64,000 bases of DNA from Dactylorhiza incarnata (Eukaryota; Streptophyta; Magnoliopsida; Asparagales; Orchidaceae), in NCBI GenBank assembly GCA_033032865.1, contig JAWHQI010000064.1, positions 1,364,001 to 1,428,000 on the forward strand, read 5' to 3'. Position numbers and translations under genes: made by a program. The notes under the pieces were generated by a model. The model had not been told where the DNA came from. It was given only the letters and a program-made list of their open reading frames with translations, and did no database searches. Below, in pieces: positions 44,201 through 50,705 of the stretch. The stretch's first letter is position 1. Each line of letters begins with the position of its first letter.

Positions 44201-45671
44201 TGTCGAGCACGCCGGAGAAGGGAGAAGCCCTATAGCATCGGTGTGCACTGGCGAGGAGCAGTTGGACTGGCATCGTTGAAGACGACACAGGGCACTTGTG
44301 CAAGTGATGTGCGGTCTGCAAACAGTGGAGATGGAGTTTTGTTTCGTGCTACAGAACGACGAGTGTGGGGGCTCTCTAAGTGTGATGAGGAAGACGATCT
44401 TCTGTCGTTGGGATGACGACTGATAGAATACGATCTTCGCGTGTGGAAAGGCTCGCGGGCCGAAGCAGCGGGGTGTGTGAAAAGTTTATTGTTGTTGGCG
44501 TGTGCCTTCTTTAAAAGCGGACGAGGGTTGCGCCCCTTTTGTTGGATGTCATCGAGGACACAGAAGTGTTGGACGACGAAGGGGTGAAAGGAAGGATTCG
44601 TTCAGTGGCTGGTCGACGAAACTCAGTCGGTTGGATGCGGACGAGATGAGGACCGAAAACTCTGATACCAAAGTTGTTATGGGCCTCAACCATAACGTCG
44701 GTAGAATCGTCGGAGGATGGTCGGAGGTGAGGATGACGGTGGCGAAGGATACTGTGTTCCAGACTTCCAGCGGCTGCTTAGGTGGGGTATGCTCGAAGAG
44801 AGAGAGAGCTCTACCACAGTCTCTTGAAGATAAAGGAATAAAGTTAACATCTTGCGTGCCATTCCACTAGCCCAAGGGGCCTTTATATAAAAGATACAAG
44901 GGACATAAATGTAATTAATCCTCGACACTTGGACTTACCTAAACGATACTTAATAATAAAACCTAACAAAGGACACATAATAAAACCCGACTAACACGAT
45001 TAAAGATAAAATAATAATGGGGGGGAAGCCCATAACAGAAACCTAAATCATTTATTTATAATATGTCTCACATATATAAATTATATCATTTAACAAAAAG
45101 ATTTAAAAAAAACTAAAATGACAAGAAAAAACAACTGTTTCTCACTACAGGCATGTCTGTTCAACAATGGCAACAAGGCTTGCATGCCGAGAAAGAAAAG
45201 CAGAAATTACATGAACTGAAAATAATTGTACTTTTAGTGATAATCTATGATCATAGTAAGCATTTTATAGTATCTTCCCACTAAAAGCCAAGAAAATTGA
45301 AAAATCAATTCACAGAAAATGCAAACAAAGGTGGAGCTTTCTTGGGACAGACTGACGGTAACAGGGGCTTCAAAATGGTTATTGATTTCATTACAAAGCC
45401 AGAAATCTGGTTATCCAATTATCAAGCATCCGATACATGCTTTGATTGCTGTCATAAACTATATTCCATGTGTTCGGGACTAATGAAAATCAACGTAATT
45501 GGAATTTTTCAAAAAATAAAACAGTACAGCTAGTTGTTATGCGTCAAGAGGTTACCCGAGGAAGAAAACATATTGGCCAGTTAAATTGTCAACATTTCTG
45601 CTTCTTTGGAGTAAAACTAGTTGAGGAAGAATTGCAACTGCTTCCAGGTAGATCGAAAATGCCCAGAGTAC
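8262..45671 (-). CDS. ERD2: ERD2 / KDEL receptor (ER lumen protein-retaining receptor), C-terminal half, four exons over 37 kb
   Basis: Four minus-strand exons join in frame: 45556-45671, 14795-14868, 14637-14700, 8262-8298. They encode the last 96 residues of an ERD2-type receptor, which recycles K/HDEL-tailed proteins from Golgi to ER. Recognisable landmarks are [35 protein letters not shown] (its Asp matches D193 of human KDEL receptor) and the C-terminal KLKLPA tail, matching the LxLPA tail reported to hold plant ERD2 in the Golgi. All borders are GT/AG and the split codons (Gly, Ser, Ser) restore the family sequence. The introns are 30,687, 94 and 6,338 bp; the two large ones are filled with transposons. 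The first ~120 residues were not found and probably lie past 64000. No stop or frameshift is seen in the exons. Confidence 0.9.
8378..9481. repeat. Direct duplication (about 205 bp) in the last ERD2 intron
   Basis: 8378-8588 is repeated at 8914-9112 and resumes at 9459-9481, the second copy being interrupted by a non-LTR insertion. Shared landmarks include GGGCCAACGAATTCCAGG, GACGGTGGAGTGACATC and CTTCACACGTGGGCC. The spacer (8589-8913) starts TAGGGGTGCAACTCGGATCGG and carries GGTTCGGTTCC-type repeats, as in non-autonomous hAT elements. Confidence 0.75.
9113..9439 (+). mobile_element. Non-LTR insertion (327 bp) with (GTT)n tail and 19-bp TSD
   Basis: A 19-bp direct repeat, ATAATGACATGTTATAAGA, flanks the insert at 9094-9112 and 9440-9458. 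The insert ends in a GTTGTTGTTGTT tail preceded by ATTGGGGACTATATGGG. A long TSD with a short simple-repeat tail is the signature of LINE-machinery insertion. No tRNA-like head or coding domain was recognised, so it is either a truncated LINE 3' end or a SINE. Confidence 0.8.
9528..9663 (+). repeat. Copia-1 5' LTR
   Basis: 136 bp, TG...CA ends, followed directly by the tRNA-Met primer-binding site. Confidence 0.93.
9700..10260 (+). repeat. Low-complexity tandem repeats in the Copia-1 leader
   Basis: Imperfect GATCGATC/CCGCTGCT runs are followed by about five copies of a 35-bp unit around CTGCAGCCCGAAGCCCGCTG (10060-10240). The sequence is open in one frame but encodes only Ser/Pro/Ile-rich repeats, with no capsid similarity. 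Confidence 0.7.
10332..13896 (+). pseudogene. Copia-1 gag(remnant)-pol polyprotein, disrupted
   Basis: From ATG 10332 the frame gives a CX2CX4HX4C zinc knuckle (about 10401), protease [10 protein letters not shown] (about 10636), GAG-pre-integrase HHRLGHP, integrase SDVWGP and [11 protein letters not shown], then the catalytic Glu region [10 protein letters not shown] after a shift. Reverse transcriptase ([12 protein letters not shown], about 12946) and RNase H ([12 protein letters not shown]) follow. Lesions: a frameshift in a 13-G run at 11423-11435, an in-frame TAG at 12737-12739, and a frameshift near 13715. The true stop is TGA 13894-13896 in the shifted frame. The capsid part of gag, normally about 250 residues before the knuckle, is absent. 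Confidence 0.9.
13926..14059 (+). repeat. Copia-1 3' LTR
   Basis: 134 bp, nearly identical to the 5' copy, preceded by a run of about 21 G and followed by TSD AGATC. Confidence 0.93.
14065..14636. repeat. Short tandem repeats in the ERD2 intron
   Basis: At about 14160-14285 three imperfect units around GAATGGTAGTAAATGCAGTTGTGGCGG repeat with 37-55 bp spacing. The rest of the stretch is AT-rich and shows no gene. Confidence 0.5.
14637..14700 (-). CDS. ERD2: ERD2 exon (penultimate)
   Basis: A 64-bp exon with acceptor TTTTGCAG and donor GTCAGT. It encodes [20 protein letters not shown], the last membrane segment, and leaves AG of a Ser codon that the final exon completes 6.3 kb downstream. Confidence 0.9.
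14795..14868 (-). CDS. ERD2: ERD2 exon (third from the end)
   Basis: A 74-bp exon with acceptor GGTTCAG and donor GTAAGT. It supplies the last base of the split Gly and 24 codons including [14 protein letters not shown], then one base of a split Ser. It matches the conserved YR(A/G)[10 protein letters not shown] stretch of ERD2 receptors. Confidence 0.9.
14869..16088. other. ERD2 intron sequence, no gene recognised
   Basis: AT-rich DNA. A minus-strand open frame at 15426-15809 encodes an unfamiliar 127-residue sequence with no domain I recognise, and it may be chance or old transposon debris. GCTCGAGA-like repeats occur near 15970-16010. Confidence 0.45.
16094..16243 (-). repeat. Copia-2 3' LTR
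   Basis: 150 bp, similar to 31758-31907, with the polypurine tract on its right side as expected for a minus-strand element. Confidence 0.85.
16252..17413 (-). pseudogene. Copia-2 reverse transcriptase / RNase H, 3' part
   Basis: From right to left: [16 protein letters not shown] (about 17390), [11 protein letters not shown], the RT active site [13 protein letters not shown] (about 17200), [13 protein letters not shown], then RNase [21 protein letters not shown] (about 16620) and [16 protein letters not shown]. Several frameshifts and stops are present. It continues across Gypsy-1 at 28195: TSD AGACT at 17414-17418 and 28190-28194 splits the RT sequence EEV/YMTTP exactly. Confidence 0.88.
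17419..17939 (+). repeat. Gypsy-1 5' LTR, proximal part
   Basis: Aligns with 26867 onward. It ends in the TSD CCCTT (17935-17939) created by Gypsy-2. Confidence 0.9.
18015..19284. mobile_element. Non-autonomous hAT element (1,270 bp) in the Gypsy-2 5' LTR
   Basis: Terminal inverted repeats CAGAGCTGTCACG and (reverse complement of the right end) TAAAGCTGTCACG match at 11 of 13 positions. The 8-bp TSD GCGGGAAG lies at 18007-18014 and 19285-19292. Subterminal blocks of GGTTCCGGTTCGG-type repeats occur at 18020-18285 and 19020-19270. The AT-rich middle has no transposase. Excising the element with one TSD copy restores exactly a 400-bp LTR. Confidence 0.9.
19293..19617 (+). repeat. Gypsy-2 5' LTR, distal part
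   Basis: Completes 17940-18014 after removal of the nested hAT and its duplicated 8 bp. It contains a TATA box. Confidence 0.92.
19427..19434 (+). promoter_or_regulatory. TATA box in the Gypsy-2 LTR
   Basis: TATATAAG about 190 bp before the LTR end. The same octamer is in the 3' LTR at about 24321-24328. Confidence 0.65.
19671..24106 (+). pseudogene. Gypsy-2 gag-pol polyprotein, disrupted
   Basis: From ATG 19671: gag capsid ([13 protein letters not shown], about 20150), zinc knuckle [14 protein letters not shown] (about 20728), protease [11 protein letters not shown] (about 20983), RT ([22 protein letters not shown]), RNase H ([23 protein letters not shown]), integrase zinc finger and core ([27 protein letters not shown]) and a chromodomain-like tail ([22 protein letters not shown]). 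Lesions: TAG 19842-19844, a frame change with loss of the linker between protease and RT near 21390, a frameshift at a 15-G run (22148-22162), TAGs at about 22335 and 22374, and frameshifts near 23570 and 23700. The long antisense open frame over gag is a GC shadow. Confidence 0.9.
24111..24510 (+). repeat. Gypsy-2 3' LTR
   Basis: 400 bp beginning TGTTACCGACTTGC and ending GTGGTATCA, followed by TSD CCCTT. Confidence 0.94.
24516..25369 (+). repeat. Gypsy-1 5' LTR, distal part
   Basis: Continues 17419-17939 across the Gypsy-2 insertion. It aligns throughout with the 3' LTR and ends GCCTGCATCA. Confidence 0.9.
25370..27026 (+). pseudogene. Gypsy-1 integrase and polyprotein tail
   Basis: The H2C2 zinc-binding region ([16 protein letters not shown] ... 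CRTCQLAKG) is followed by the integrase core with Asp in MDFVLGLPP, Asp in IASDRDVRF and Glu in [11 protein letters not shown] frameshift near 26050 moves the frame; then come [14 protein letters not shown] and [20 protein letters not shown] at 26736-26738 interrupts a frame that otherwise continues through the polypurine tract into the 3' LTR, ending at 27026 with an Arg/Ser-rich tail ([12 protein letters not shown]). The upstream pol domains are deleted. Confidence 0.85.
26867..28189 (+). repeat. Gypsy-1 3' LTR (with an internal ~118-bp tandem duplication)
   Basis: 1,323 bp. Two tandem copies of a segment around TTCGTTTTGGCAAGTGTTTC lie at about 27870-28080; the same duplication is in the 5' LTR at about 25050-25260, so it predates insertion. 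Confidence 0.9.
28195..31040 (-). pseudogene. Copia-2 gag, protease, integrase and RT start
   Basis: Capsid (UBN2-like) sequence lies at 30780-31040, and a zinc knuckle CVHCGRKGH at about 30450 whose fourth ligand is lost. Protease is [11 protein letters not shown] (about 30130). Integrase has HSDVWGPSS (about 29560) and RSDNGGEY (about 29390); the expected catalytic Glu in NGVAERKN is Lys (NGVAKRKN). RT begins [14 protein letters not shown] near 28240 and is cut there by Gypsy-1. Multiple frameshifts make it non-functional. Confidence 0.85.
31041..31757 (-). other. Copia-2 leader region
   Basis: Untranslated leader between the primer-binding site and gag. It holds a 15-base G run at about 31148-31162 and a second primer-binding-site-like TTGGTATCAGAGC on the minus strand near 31562-31574, with repeats of CGCTGGAAGCGACGAG. 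No independent gene is seen. Confidence 0.6.
31758..31907 (-). repeat. Copia-2 5' LTR
   Basis: 150 bp. The minus-strand primer-binding site TGGTATCAGAGC follows it at about 31746-31757. Confidence 0.85.
31913..32253. other. ERD2 intron between two retroelements, nothing seen
   Basis: AT-rich sequence separating Copia-2 from the LTR array; no coding or repeat structure identified. Confidence 0.5.
32259..32656 (-). repeat. Array LTR A
   Basis: Starts TGTTATGGTCC and ends GATCCGTAACA on the plus strand; a TATA-like CTATTTATAGG lies inside. Confidence 0.92.
32659..33468 (-). CDS. Gag-like/LGDK-tail open frame of the array element (copy 1)
   Basis: A 269-residue minus-strand frame, homologous to copy 2 but starting later because the segment with the copy-2 ATG is deleted. 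It is Pro/Ser-rich and ends [15 protein letters not shown] a few bases before LTR A. That ending matches the last residues of chromovirus polyproteins (LEDK...), with the intervening pol absent. Probably non-functional. Confidence 0.4.
   Translation of the reverse strand: MDTQLDLKLAALRMSRASLVVFLSPPIPELDSSPFRPVVAPPPLFVKQPPPPPQLCAAPESHRRSTTHHDGCPGHPAANTPSASASITDCRRASTLLSGCHFAITNIVAASTSVDPCYAGPSTPSPPPPTLSTFSSLLLRSLFGGLPHRLRLITSDHITTAGHITSSSTARAPSSRITMVPHHRSAISIPQAVGPYSFDRLTDVAHHRSTSTTRPSLQPSVLSFVSPLLTVETIATRYQQLFWREIKMTEDSSIHARFELGDKLDFMVG
34178..34576 (-). repeat. Array LTR B (shared middle LTR)
   Basis: Full-length copy of LTR A and C with intact TG...CA ends, bordered on both sides by element interior. 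Confidence 0.92.
34778..35365 (-). CDS. Gag-like N-terminal and Pro/Ser-rich protein of the array element (copy 2)
   Basis: A 195-residue minus-strand frame from ATG 35365. It starts with a helical N-terminus ([20 protein letters not shown] ... [12 protein letters not shown]), which resembles the coiled-coil start of Gypsy gag proteins, then a Pro/Ser/Thr-rich stretch. There is no capsid, zinc knuckle or enzyme. The frame is lost before the LGDK tail near LTR B. Copy 1 (32659-33468) lacks about 90 bp including this start codon. TTAATTAA repeats lie upstream (35375-35500). Whether any protein is made is unknown. Confidence 0.4.
   Translation of the reverse strand: MSLSATNRIELFTTLTRVDRCIAQREAQLSHLDTQLDLKLAVLCMSRASLVVFLSPPIPELDSSLFHPMVAPLPLFVKQPPPPPQLCATPDSHRRSTTHHDGCPDHLVANTPSASASITDCIRAPPSPVVIISPSPYYVGPSTPSPPAAYAIDVLVASPSPPVRRATSSPTAHHLPPFRYIYSSSCWSLLLRPPY
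36189..36582 (-). repeat. Array LTR C
   Basis: Full-length copy; its final CA is CG. Followed by TSD CAATC. Confidence 0.9.
36588..37153. other. ERD2 intron, AT-rich, nothing identified
   Basis: No open frames of note and no repeat ends; old intron sequence between two retroelements. Confidence 0.5.
37159..37512 (-). repeat. 3' LTR of the gag-only element
   Basis: About 354 bp, aligned along its length with 44675-45037 (shared AAGGAATAAAGTTAAC and TACAAGAGACATAAATGTAA). Confidence 0.85.
37946..37973. repeat. 28-bp perfect palindrome near the hAT left end
   Basis: Centred on CCCGGGCACGTGCCCGGG and extending to ACACAC/GTGTGT on either side. Subterminal position suggests a transposase-binding or hairpin site, but this is inference. 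Confidence 0.8.
38743..41097 (+). pseudogene. hAT transposase (TTF zinc finger, DUF4371, C-terminal dimerisation), disrupted
   Basis: Probable start ATG 38743 (MDKFLSIV), in frame with the body. In-frame stops at about 38776 and 38864, then frameshifts near 39215 and 39737. Domains in order: TTF-type zinc finger region [19 protein letters not shown] (about 39014), DUF4371 core RNase-H-like segment with Asp in [12 protein letters not shown] (about 39580), [15 protein letters not shown] (about 39757), HCFAHQLQL (about 39860), and the dimerisation domain [19 protein letters not shown] (about 40880). About 785 codons in total, near the usual length. Few lesions suggest recent decay; joint translation would require four corrections. 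Confidence 0.9.
42012..43930 (-). mobile_element. Remnant of a further non-autonomous LTR element, orphan LTR plus LEDK-tail frame
   Basis: Minus-strand frame 42260-43597 (445 residues) is Pro/Ser/Leu-rich with repeated [19 protein letters not shown] units and ends [13 protein letters not shown] at about 42320, the chromovirus tail signature. Directly downstream lies an LTR-like stretch (about 42311 to 42012) starting TGTATTGATACGC on the minus strand, with CTATATAAGGAGCC and a run of about 16 G/C. No matching second LTR was found, so the boundaries are approximate and the origin may be recombination. Confidence 0.45.
43931..44674 (-). other. Leader of the gag-only element
   Basis: GC-rich sequence between the primer-binding site at 44661-44673 and the nested remnant. 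Open frames exist in several frames but none is recognisable. Confidence 0.45.
44675..45037 (-). repeat. 5' LTR of the gag-only element
   Basis: 363 bp; the minus-strand TATA-like CTTTTATATAAAGG is visible at about 44880-44893. Confidence 0.85.
45043..45555. other. ERD2 intron 5' end, nothing seen
   Basis: AT-rich intron sequence between the ERD2 donor site at 45555 and the retroelement; no repeat or gene. Confidence 0.55.
45556..45671 (-). CDS. ERD2: ERD2 exon (fourth from the end)
   Basis: A 116-bp exon with acceptor TTATAG before 45671 and donor GTAACC after 45556. It encodes 38 codons starting [15 protein letters not shown] and ending YVFFL, plus two bases (GG) of a Gly codon completed by the next exon 30.7 kb away. 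The sequence matches the fifth-to-sixth membrane-segment region of ERD2. Confidence 0.9.
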
Positions 45672-46824
45672 CTATAAATGCACTAATGAATGCACAAAAT
45701 AGAAAACATGCACGAGAAAGAAATCATCATCTAGGTCATCATCTATTTGAAGTAAAAGATTAAAAGATCAATGTAAGAGCAAACTACACAAGTGGAATAG
45801 TGCTACAAAACTGATTCAAACATATAAGCTAGTCAATTTAATGCCACCAGTTCATCTTATTGCAGGTGAATGACTCTGAAGGCGACAAATTACTTTTCAC
45901 AGACGATGACAACTTCAGCGGCTTCCTCTTAGAGTGGCCTACGACAACTACCTCCACTAAACATCCAACCAGGAATCCATCTACATGCGCTTATCGGGCA
46001 AACATCACCTTGCAGTCTCACATCATCCGTATGTTAAGCTCCCTTCTGCAGCACCCACAACTTCATCCAAGGGACCAAGCTTGTGCTGGCAAACACCTCT
46101 GCCTCCACATGCAACAGTCCTTTGTCGTGGTAGGAAGTGGCGAACAGCTCACTTGCACCGCTTTGCATCAAAGACCATCCCACCATCTTCAGGCACACTT
46201 TTTTCAAGACTTGTACAGTTCTACATCCCCACCCCCATAGTATTGACACTGTCCTAGGGTGTCATGGCTACAGGTCGGTCTATTAAAATGCATCTAGAGT
46301 GGGTGAGAGAGCAGACATGGGTAAAAGACCTCAAAGGAAGAAATGAAATCAAAATGGTGAAGAACTGACCATGGAATCTAACCTTCATATCCATCAACTC
46401 TAATATTTATTTAGTTTGTTTAATATCTTCCTCATAAGTCTTGAATCTCTGCTTTAATCCCCAATGTTTTAACGAACTTATTTACATTAATATTTTACAA
46501 AAAATCAAAAATTTATACTCTAAAAAATTACTCAATAATTTAGTTAAAGATTCTGAGTATAAATAAAATTCTTTTAAGAGAGCTTGGAGTTAATTGGCTA
46601 TGCATTCACATAAAGGGACCACCACAGTGACCGGAGAAACTCTCAAGTTTAATTCCCATTTGTCCTCGTCTCCACCACCCCAAAGTTCTAACAACTAATG
46701 ACCCGCTGATTTTACACTGATAAGTCCTTCCTAATCTCCTAATTCGATCCCGTTTTGGCCGCATTACCTCCTGCCACCATGACACTATGATCACTGCATT
46801 CACTTCCAACCCAACTCCTACTCA
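45672..46824. other. Upstream ERD2 intron; unidentified GC-richer block at 45860-46250
   Basis: The expected upstream ERD2 exons were looked for on the minus strand and not found. A block at 45860-46250 is open in two plus frames and one minus frame for 70-126 codons but shows no domain or splice-consistent context. Confidence 0.4.
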
Positions 46825-46829
46825 TTAAC

Positions 46830-47228
46830 TGATGCAGGACGCCAGGGACCCGCCGCACCTCGTGGCATCAACCAGCTAGCGGATCACGGCCAAGCACGCC
46901 TGCCAGAAAGACTGCAGTCCAGGCACCCCAACCCGTCTCCGCGCCTGTTCTCAGCGCGGGGGGTTGTTGAGGCTGGGGCTCGATCCCCAGACCTCCTTGA
47001 TAAGAACCTCTCCTAACAGGCCTTATCACCAACTGACCTGTTAGGAGAGGTTCTTATCAAGGAGGCCTGAGGATCGAGCCCCAGCCTCAACAACCCGACG
47101 CGCTGAGAACAGGCGCGGAGACGGGTTGGGGTGCCTGGACTGCAATCCTTCTGGCAGGCGTGCTTGGCCGTGGTCCGCTAGCTGGTGTGATGCTACGGGG
47201 TGTGGCGGGGCCCCGACGTCCTGCATCA
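46830..47228. mobile_element. 399-bp palindromic TG...CA element with tRNA-like arms
   Basis: Ends TGATGCAGGACG and CGTCCTGCATCA; 5-bp TSD TTAAC at 46825-46829 and 47229-47233. Two arms of about 190 bp match at roughly 90% or better in inverted orientation around a ~16-bp loop CCTTATCACCAACTGA. Each arm holds the family block CCAACCCGTCTCCGC and a T-arm-like GGATCGAGCCCC. On the minus strand the loop supplies a box-A-like TCAGTTGGTGATAAGG. The same order (tRNA-like part, CCTCAACAACCC, arm block) is seen in the 258-bp element at 1823-2080. No coding capacity. Confidence 0.78.
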
Positions 47229-47239
47229 TTAACACTCGG

Positions 47240-49270
47240 CCCTAGTGCTACCGCACATCTCCAGAAACATAAGTTTGAATAGCATATTGTCATCACTAGC
47301 CTTGTTAGTGCACAAAACGATGGATATTAGCACTTTTGTTTTGACTACCGCGATTTTACTGTCTTTTACCATCAAATATTGCTTCCACATACCTATTGTC
47401 GGTAGACTATTCGACGAACTTCATAGCACCACGTACTTCTCCAAATTTGGTTTTCGGTTCCATCAAATATGCATTCATCTCGGCCACATACATGCAATTG
47501 CATTCCGCTCCCACCTAGGATACTACGAGTTCCTTGTCATGTCTCTCAGACTTACCAACACACCTTCAACATTTCAAGCAAATGAACGAAACGTTCTGCA
47601 AGTCCCTTCCCAAATTCTCCGGATTTTGTTTGACAAAATACCTTTCTGCAGTCCCCTCTAAACAGCCCACTTGGAACACCTCATCGAGATTCTCCAACTC
47701 CCTCCTTGTTGCAAGCTAATATGTCAAAGCATTAAAATGCTACTTCACCCAACAACTTGAGTTCCATGGCCACATTATCTCAGACAATGACGTCCAGGTT
47801 GACCGTTCATAAATTGTTAGACATTAACTATTAGCCCATATCGACAAATCTGTGTGCACTATGCTGCTTCTTAGTCCTCAGTCCTCACCATTGACTATCA
47901 ATAATTAGTCCAAAACTATGCCGCCATACCCATACCACTTATTGAGCCTTCTCGCAAAAACTTCATCCTTTGATCACAATCAACTTAACTCGACTTTGAC
48001 ATCCGCAAGCATGCACTCACAAAAAATATCATTTCGCAACTACTTGACATCACCGTGTAATTTACTCTAGGCATGGATGCAGCTGGATTAGGCAACGACG
48101 ACGTTCTCTCCAAACATGGCCACCCATTTGCCTTCTACGGTTGAAACTCTCGCCCCAAGATGCAGTTGACTTCAACTTAAGCCCACGAGATGTTCACCAT
48201 CACCGAGGTTGTTCGCAAATGGTATCATTATCTCCTCGGCGGAGTTCACCATTTGTGCAAACCACAATAGCTCTAATTTCTCCAACAAACCATCCAAACC
48301 TTTGAGAAACATTTATGTCCCCACAAACTCATGGGGTGCTAGGCCTAGTGCCGCATTCTCTGGAAGTTTGGCCATGATAAACAAGCAATCGATCACTTTC
48401 CCTCCCACCTGCTGTCAACCAAAAAATCTTAAACATCACATCGCCGCACTTTAAATTACTTGACCACCTACATACCACTCTCTATAACATCCGTGTTTGC
48501 CGAAAACTTACAACTCCGTTCCCACAAAATTTCCTCTTCGTCGAACTACACAAACAACCCAATCAACATTCATTCAAGATTCCTCGGCACCTTTGTCCGC
48601 ATTCGACCATCCTTCTTTTGAATTAGACTTTGGCACGCTATCCTCCAATGGGTTGTCGAGTATGCCAACAAATTTTGGAATGATTACACAATGAACTTCA
48701 TCAACAACCCCCTAACTCGCACGACAAAACATTTATTTGCGCCCACAGCGACCGCCTCCCAAAATACACACGTACTTTACATTTCATTGCACCCTCATCG
48801 AAAACATATTCGCATTGTCAGTCCTTGAATTGCATTGTATGCTGAAATGCATAATACGCAATCTTGATCGTATCTTTCTCAGTTCCTTTTGGCAGACATA
48901 ATTCAAACTTGAAGGCGCCACATTAAAACCAGCTCTACATACCACCTTAAAAAGGAACATGATAAAAGGAACATGATGAGGTCATCAATTGCTACCTAGA
49001 ACAATACGTCCACAGGTTCTTTATGGACAAACTCCACCAATGGTGCAACTTTCTTTGTTGGGAGGAATACACGTACACCACATATATCACTCAACAGCCG
49101 ATGTGAAACCACTTAAAGCTTTATACGGTTGTCTCTATCCCTCCAATCCAAATCAATTTTGTGACACCGCTTCGAATACCCGACTCAACCACTAACGCAC
49201 CGGCGACCACCTTTTTGCAGAGAAGCCTCTCTTTGACGACATTCTACACGACTCCAATCTTAAGGACAAG
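47240..49270 (+). pseudogene. Decayed Gypsy pol (RT to integrase)
   Basis: Plus-strand fragments follow Gypsy RT order: FDELHSTTYFSKFGFRFHQI and RSHLGYYEFLVMSLRLTNTPSTFQ (47400-47580), then FHGHIISDNDVQ (about 47760), RNase-H-like and integrase-like fragments to about 49190, in several frames with many stops. The catalytic motifs are mostly gone. It is much older than the other elements here. Confidence 0.7.
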
Positions 49271-50440
49271 TTTTGTAACGGACCCACACAATATCAGAAA
49301 TACTGTTCGCTTTGGTTCATCACAACTTATATTGAACTGAACCACGCGATTTTGTCCTTTTTCATATTTGGCCTACAAGTACTTCCCATAAGGTCACCCA
49401 TCTCAAGACTACTCTCACTGGAGCACGCTTAACTATGGAATTTCTAACACAACTTTATCAATTGCTCTAAAATGGCGCATCTGATATTTATGGTCTAATT
49501 TATTACTTATGCCCAACAACTTTCCCTCCAATTCCGATATGAGAATCGATTAATTCCCGCACATCTTTTCACATGTAAGCTCGACATCCTAGAAGCATGT
49601 CAGGAACTGCTTTGTCTGGGCTACACTGTCCCCCAAAGACACTCATCGCCCTCATCAGCCATCATTGAATTCAGGATGTTACAGACCCACCAGCTTTCGC
49701 ATGGTTCATCCCCGAAGCACACATTGTACTACATGAGGTCTAGCTTTGATACCATTAATAACCAACCAACAAAATATCAGAAGTATAGTCCACTTAGGTT
49801 CATCCTAACCCAAACTGAGCTAAATCGTACGATTTTGCCTTTTTCCACATGTGGTCTATGAGCGCTTTTCAAGAGGTCACTTATCCCAGGACGACTCTCA
49901 CTAGAGCACGCATAATTATGGAGTTTCCATCACAACTCCACCATTTGATCCGAAATGGAGCATCTAATATTTAGGTGTCGAAGATATTACTTAAGCCCAT
50001 CACTTTCCCTTCAATTTTGACGTGAGATTCAATTCATTCTTGAACCTTCTTTCAGCTAGAAGTCTGTCATCCTAGAAGCCTATTAGAAGTGCCTTTCTCT
50101 AGGCTTCACCGCCCCCAAAACATTCTCTGCCCTCATCAGATTCAGAATGTCACAGGCCCGCCAGCTTCCACATGATTCGTCACTGAACCACACATCGTAA
50201 TGTATGAGGTCTGGATCCGATACCATTTATAATGACCAAAATTTCACAATATCATAAATATTGTCCGCTTTGGTTCATCCTAACCCATACTGAGCTAAAC
50301 TGCAAGCTTTTGCCCTTCTCCACAGGTGGCTTAAGAGCACACCTCAGGACTACTCTTACTGAAGCACGCTTAACTATGGAATTTCCACAGCAACTCCACC
50401 AATTGATCTGAAAAGGCACCTCTGATTTGTGCCTCCTGCA
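49271..50440. repeat. About 480-bp tandem repeat of LTR-plus-leader units
   Basis: Three direct units begin near 49271, 49752 and 50234. Each holds the landmark AATATCAGAAATACTG-like sequence followed by GGTTCATCctAACCC-like and GAGCACGCTTAACTATGGA; units 1 and 2 also share the segment ending CCACCAGCTT. The unit contains an LTR-like end and, on the minus strand, a TGGTATCGGAT primer-site-like motif. It is probably the 3' LTR region of the decayed Gypsy, multiplied. Confidence 0.65.
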
Positions 50441-50705
50441 GAGCATCGTATCATCCAGGAGAAGTACGTCAAGTGCTTTGTAGGAGGTGCAAATCAGAGG
50501 CACCTTTTCGGATCAACTGATGGAGTTGTGATGGAACTTCATAGTTATGTGTGCTCCAGCGGTAGTCCTGGGACTGGTGACCTCCTGGGAAGTGCTCATA
50601 GGCCACCTATGGAAAAGAGAAAACAGTGCGGTTTAGCTCAGTATAGGCTAGGATGAACCAGTGCGGATACTACTTCTGATATTGTGAGGGTTGGGTCGTC
50701 ATAAG
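50234..50705. repeat. Large inverted repeat: third LTR unit and an opposite-facing copy
   Basis: 50234-50446 and 50484-50705 are inverted copies of about 200 bp. The inner ends are GGCACCTCTGATTTGTGCC and GGTGCAAATCAGAGGCACC around a ~40-bp loop. Confidence 0.7.

Larger units (their letters stand above)
37159..45037 (-). mobile_element. Gag-only Gypsy-like LTR element (minus strand), carrying nested insertions
   Basis: LTRs 37159-37512 and 44675-45037 start TGTTATGGG; the right copy ends CCCATAACA and the left copy has decayed to CCCATAAAA. TSD-like flanks are GAAAT (37154-37158) and GAAAC (45038-45042). The minus-strand primer-binding site TTTGGTATCAGAG abuts the right LTR. The interior has gag sequence only, ending in an LEDK tail beside the left LTR. 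A hAT transposon (37925-41231) splits gag, and a further LTR-element remnant occupies about 42010-43930. Confidence 0.85.
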
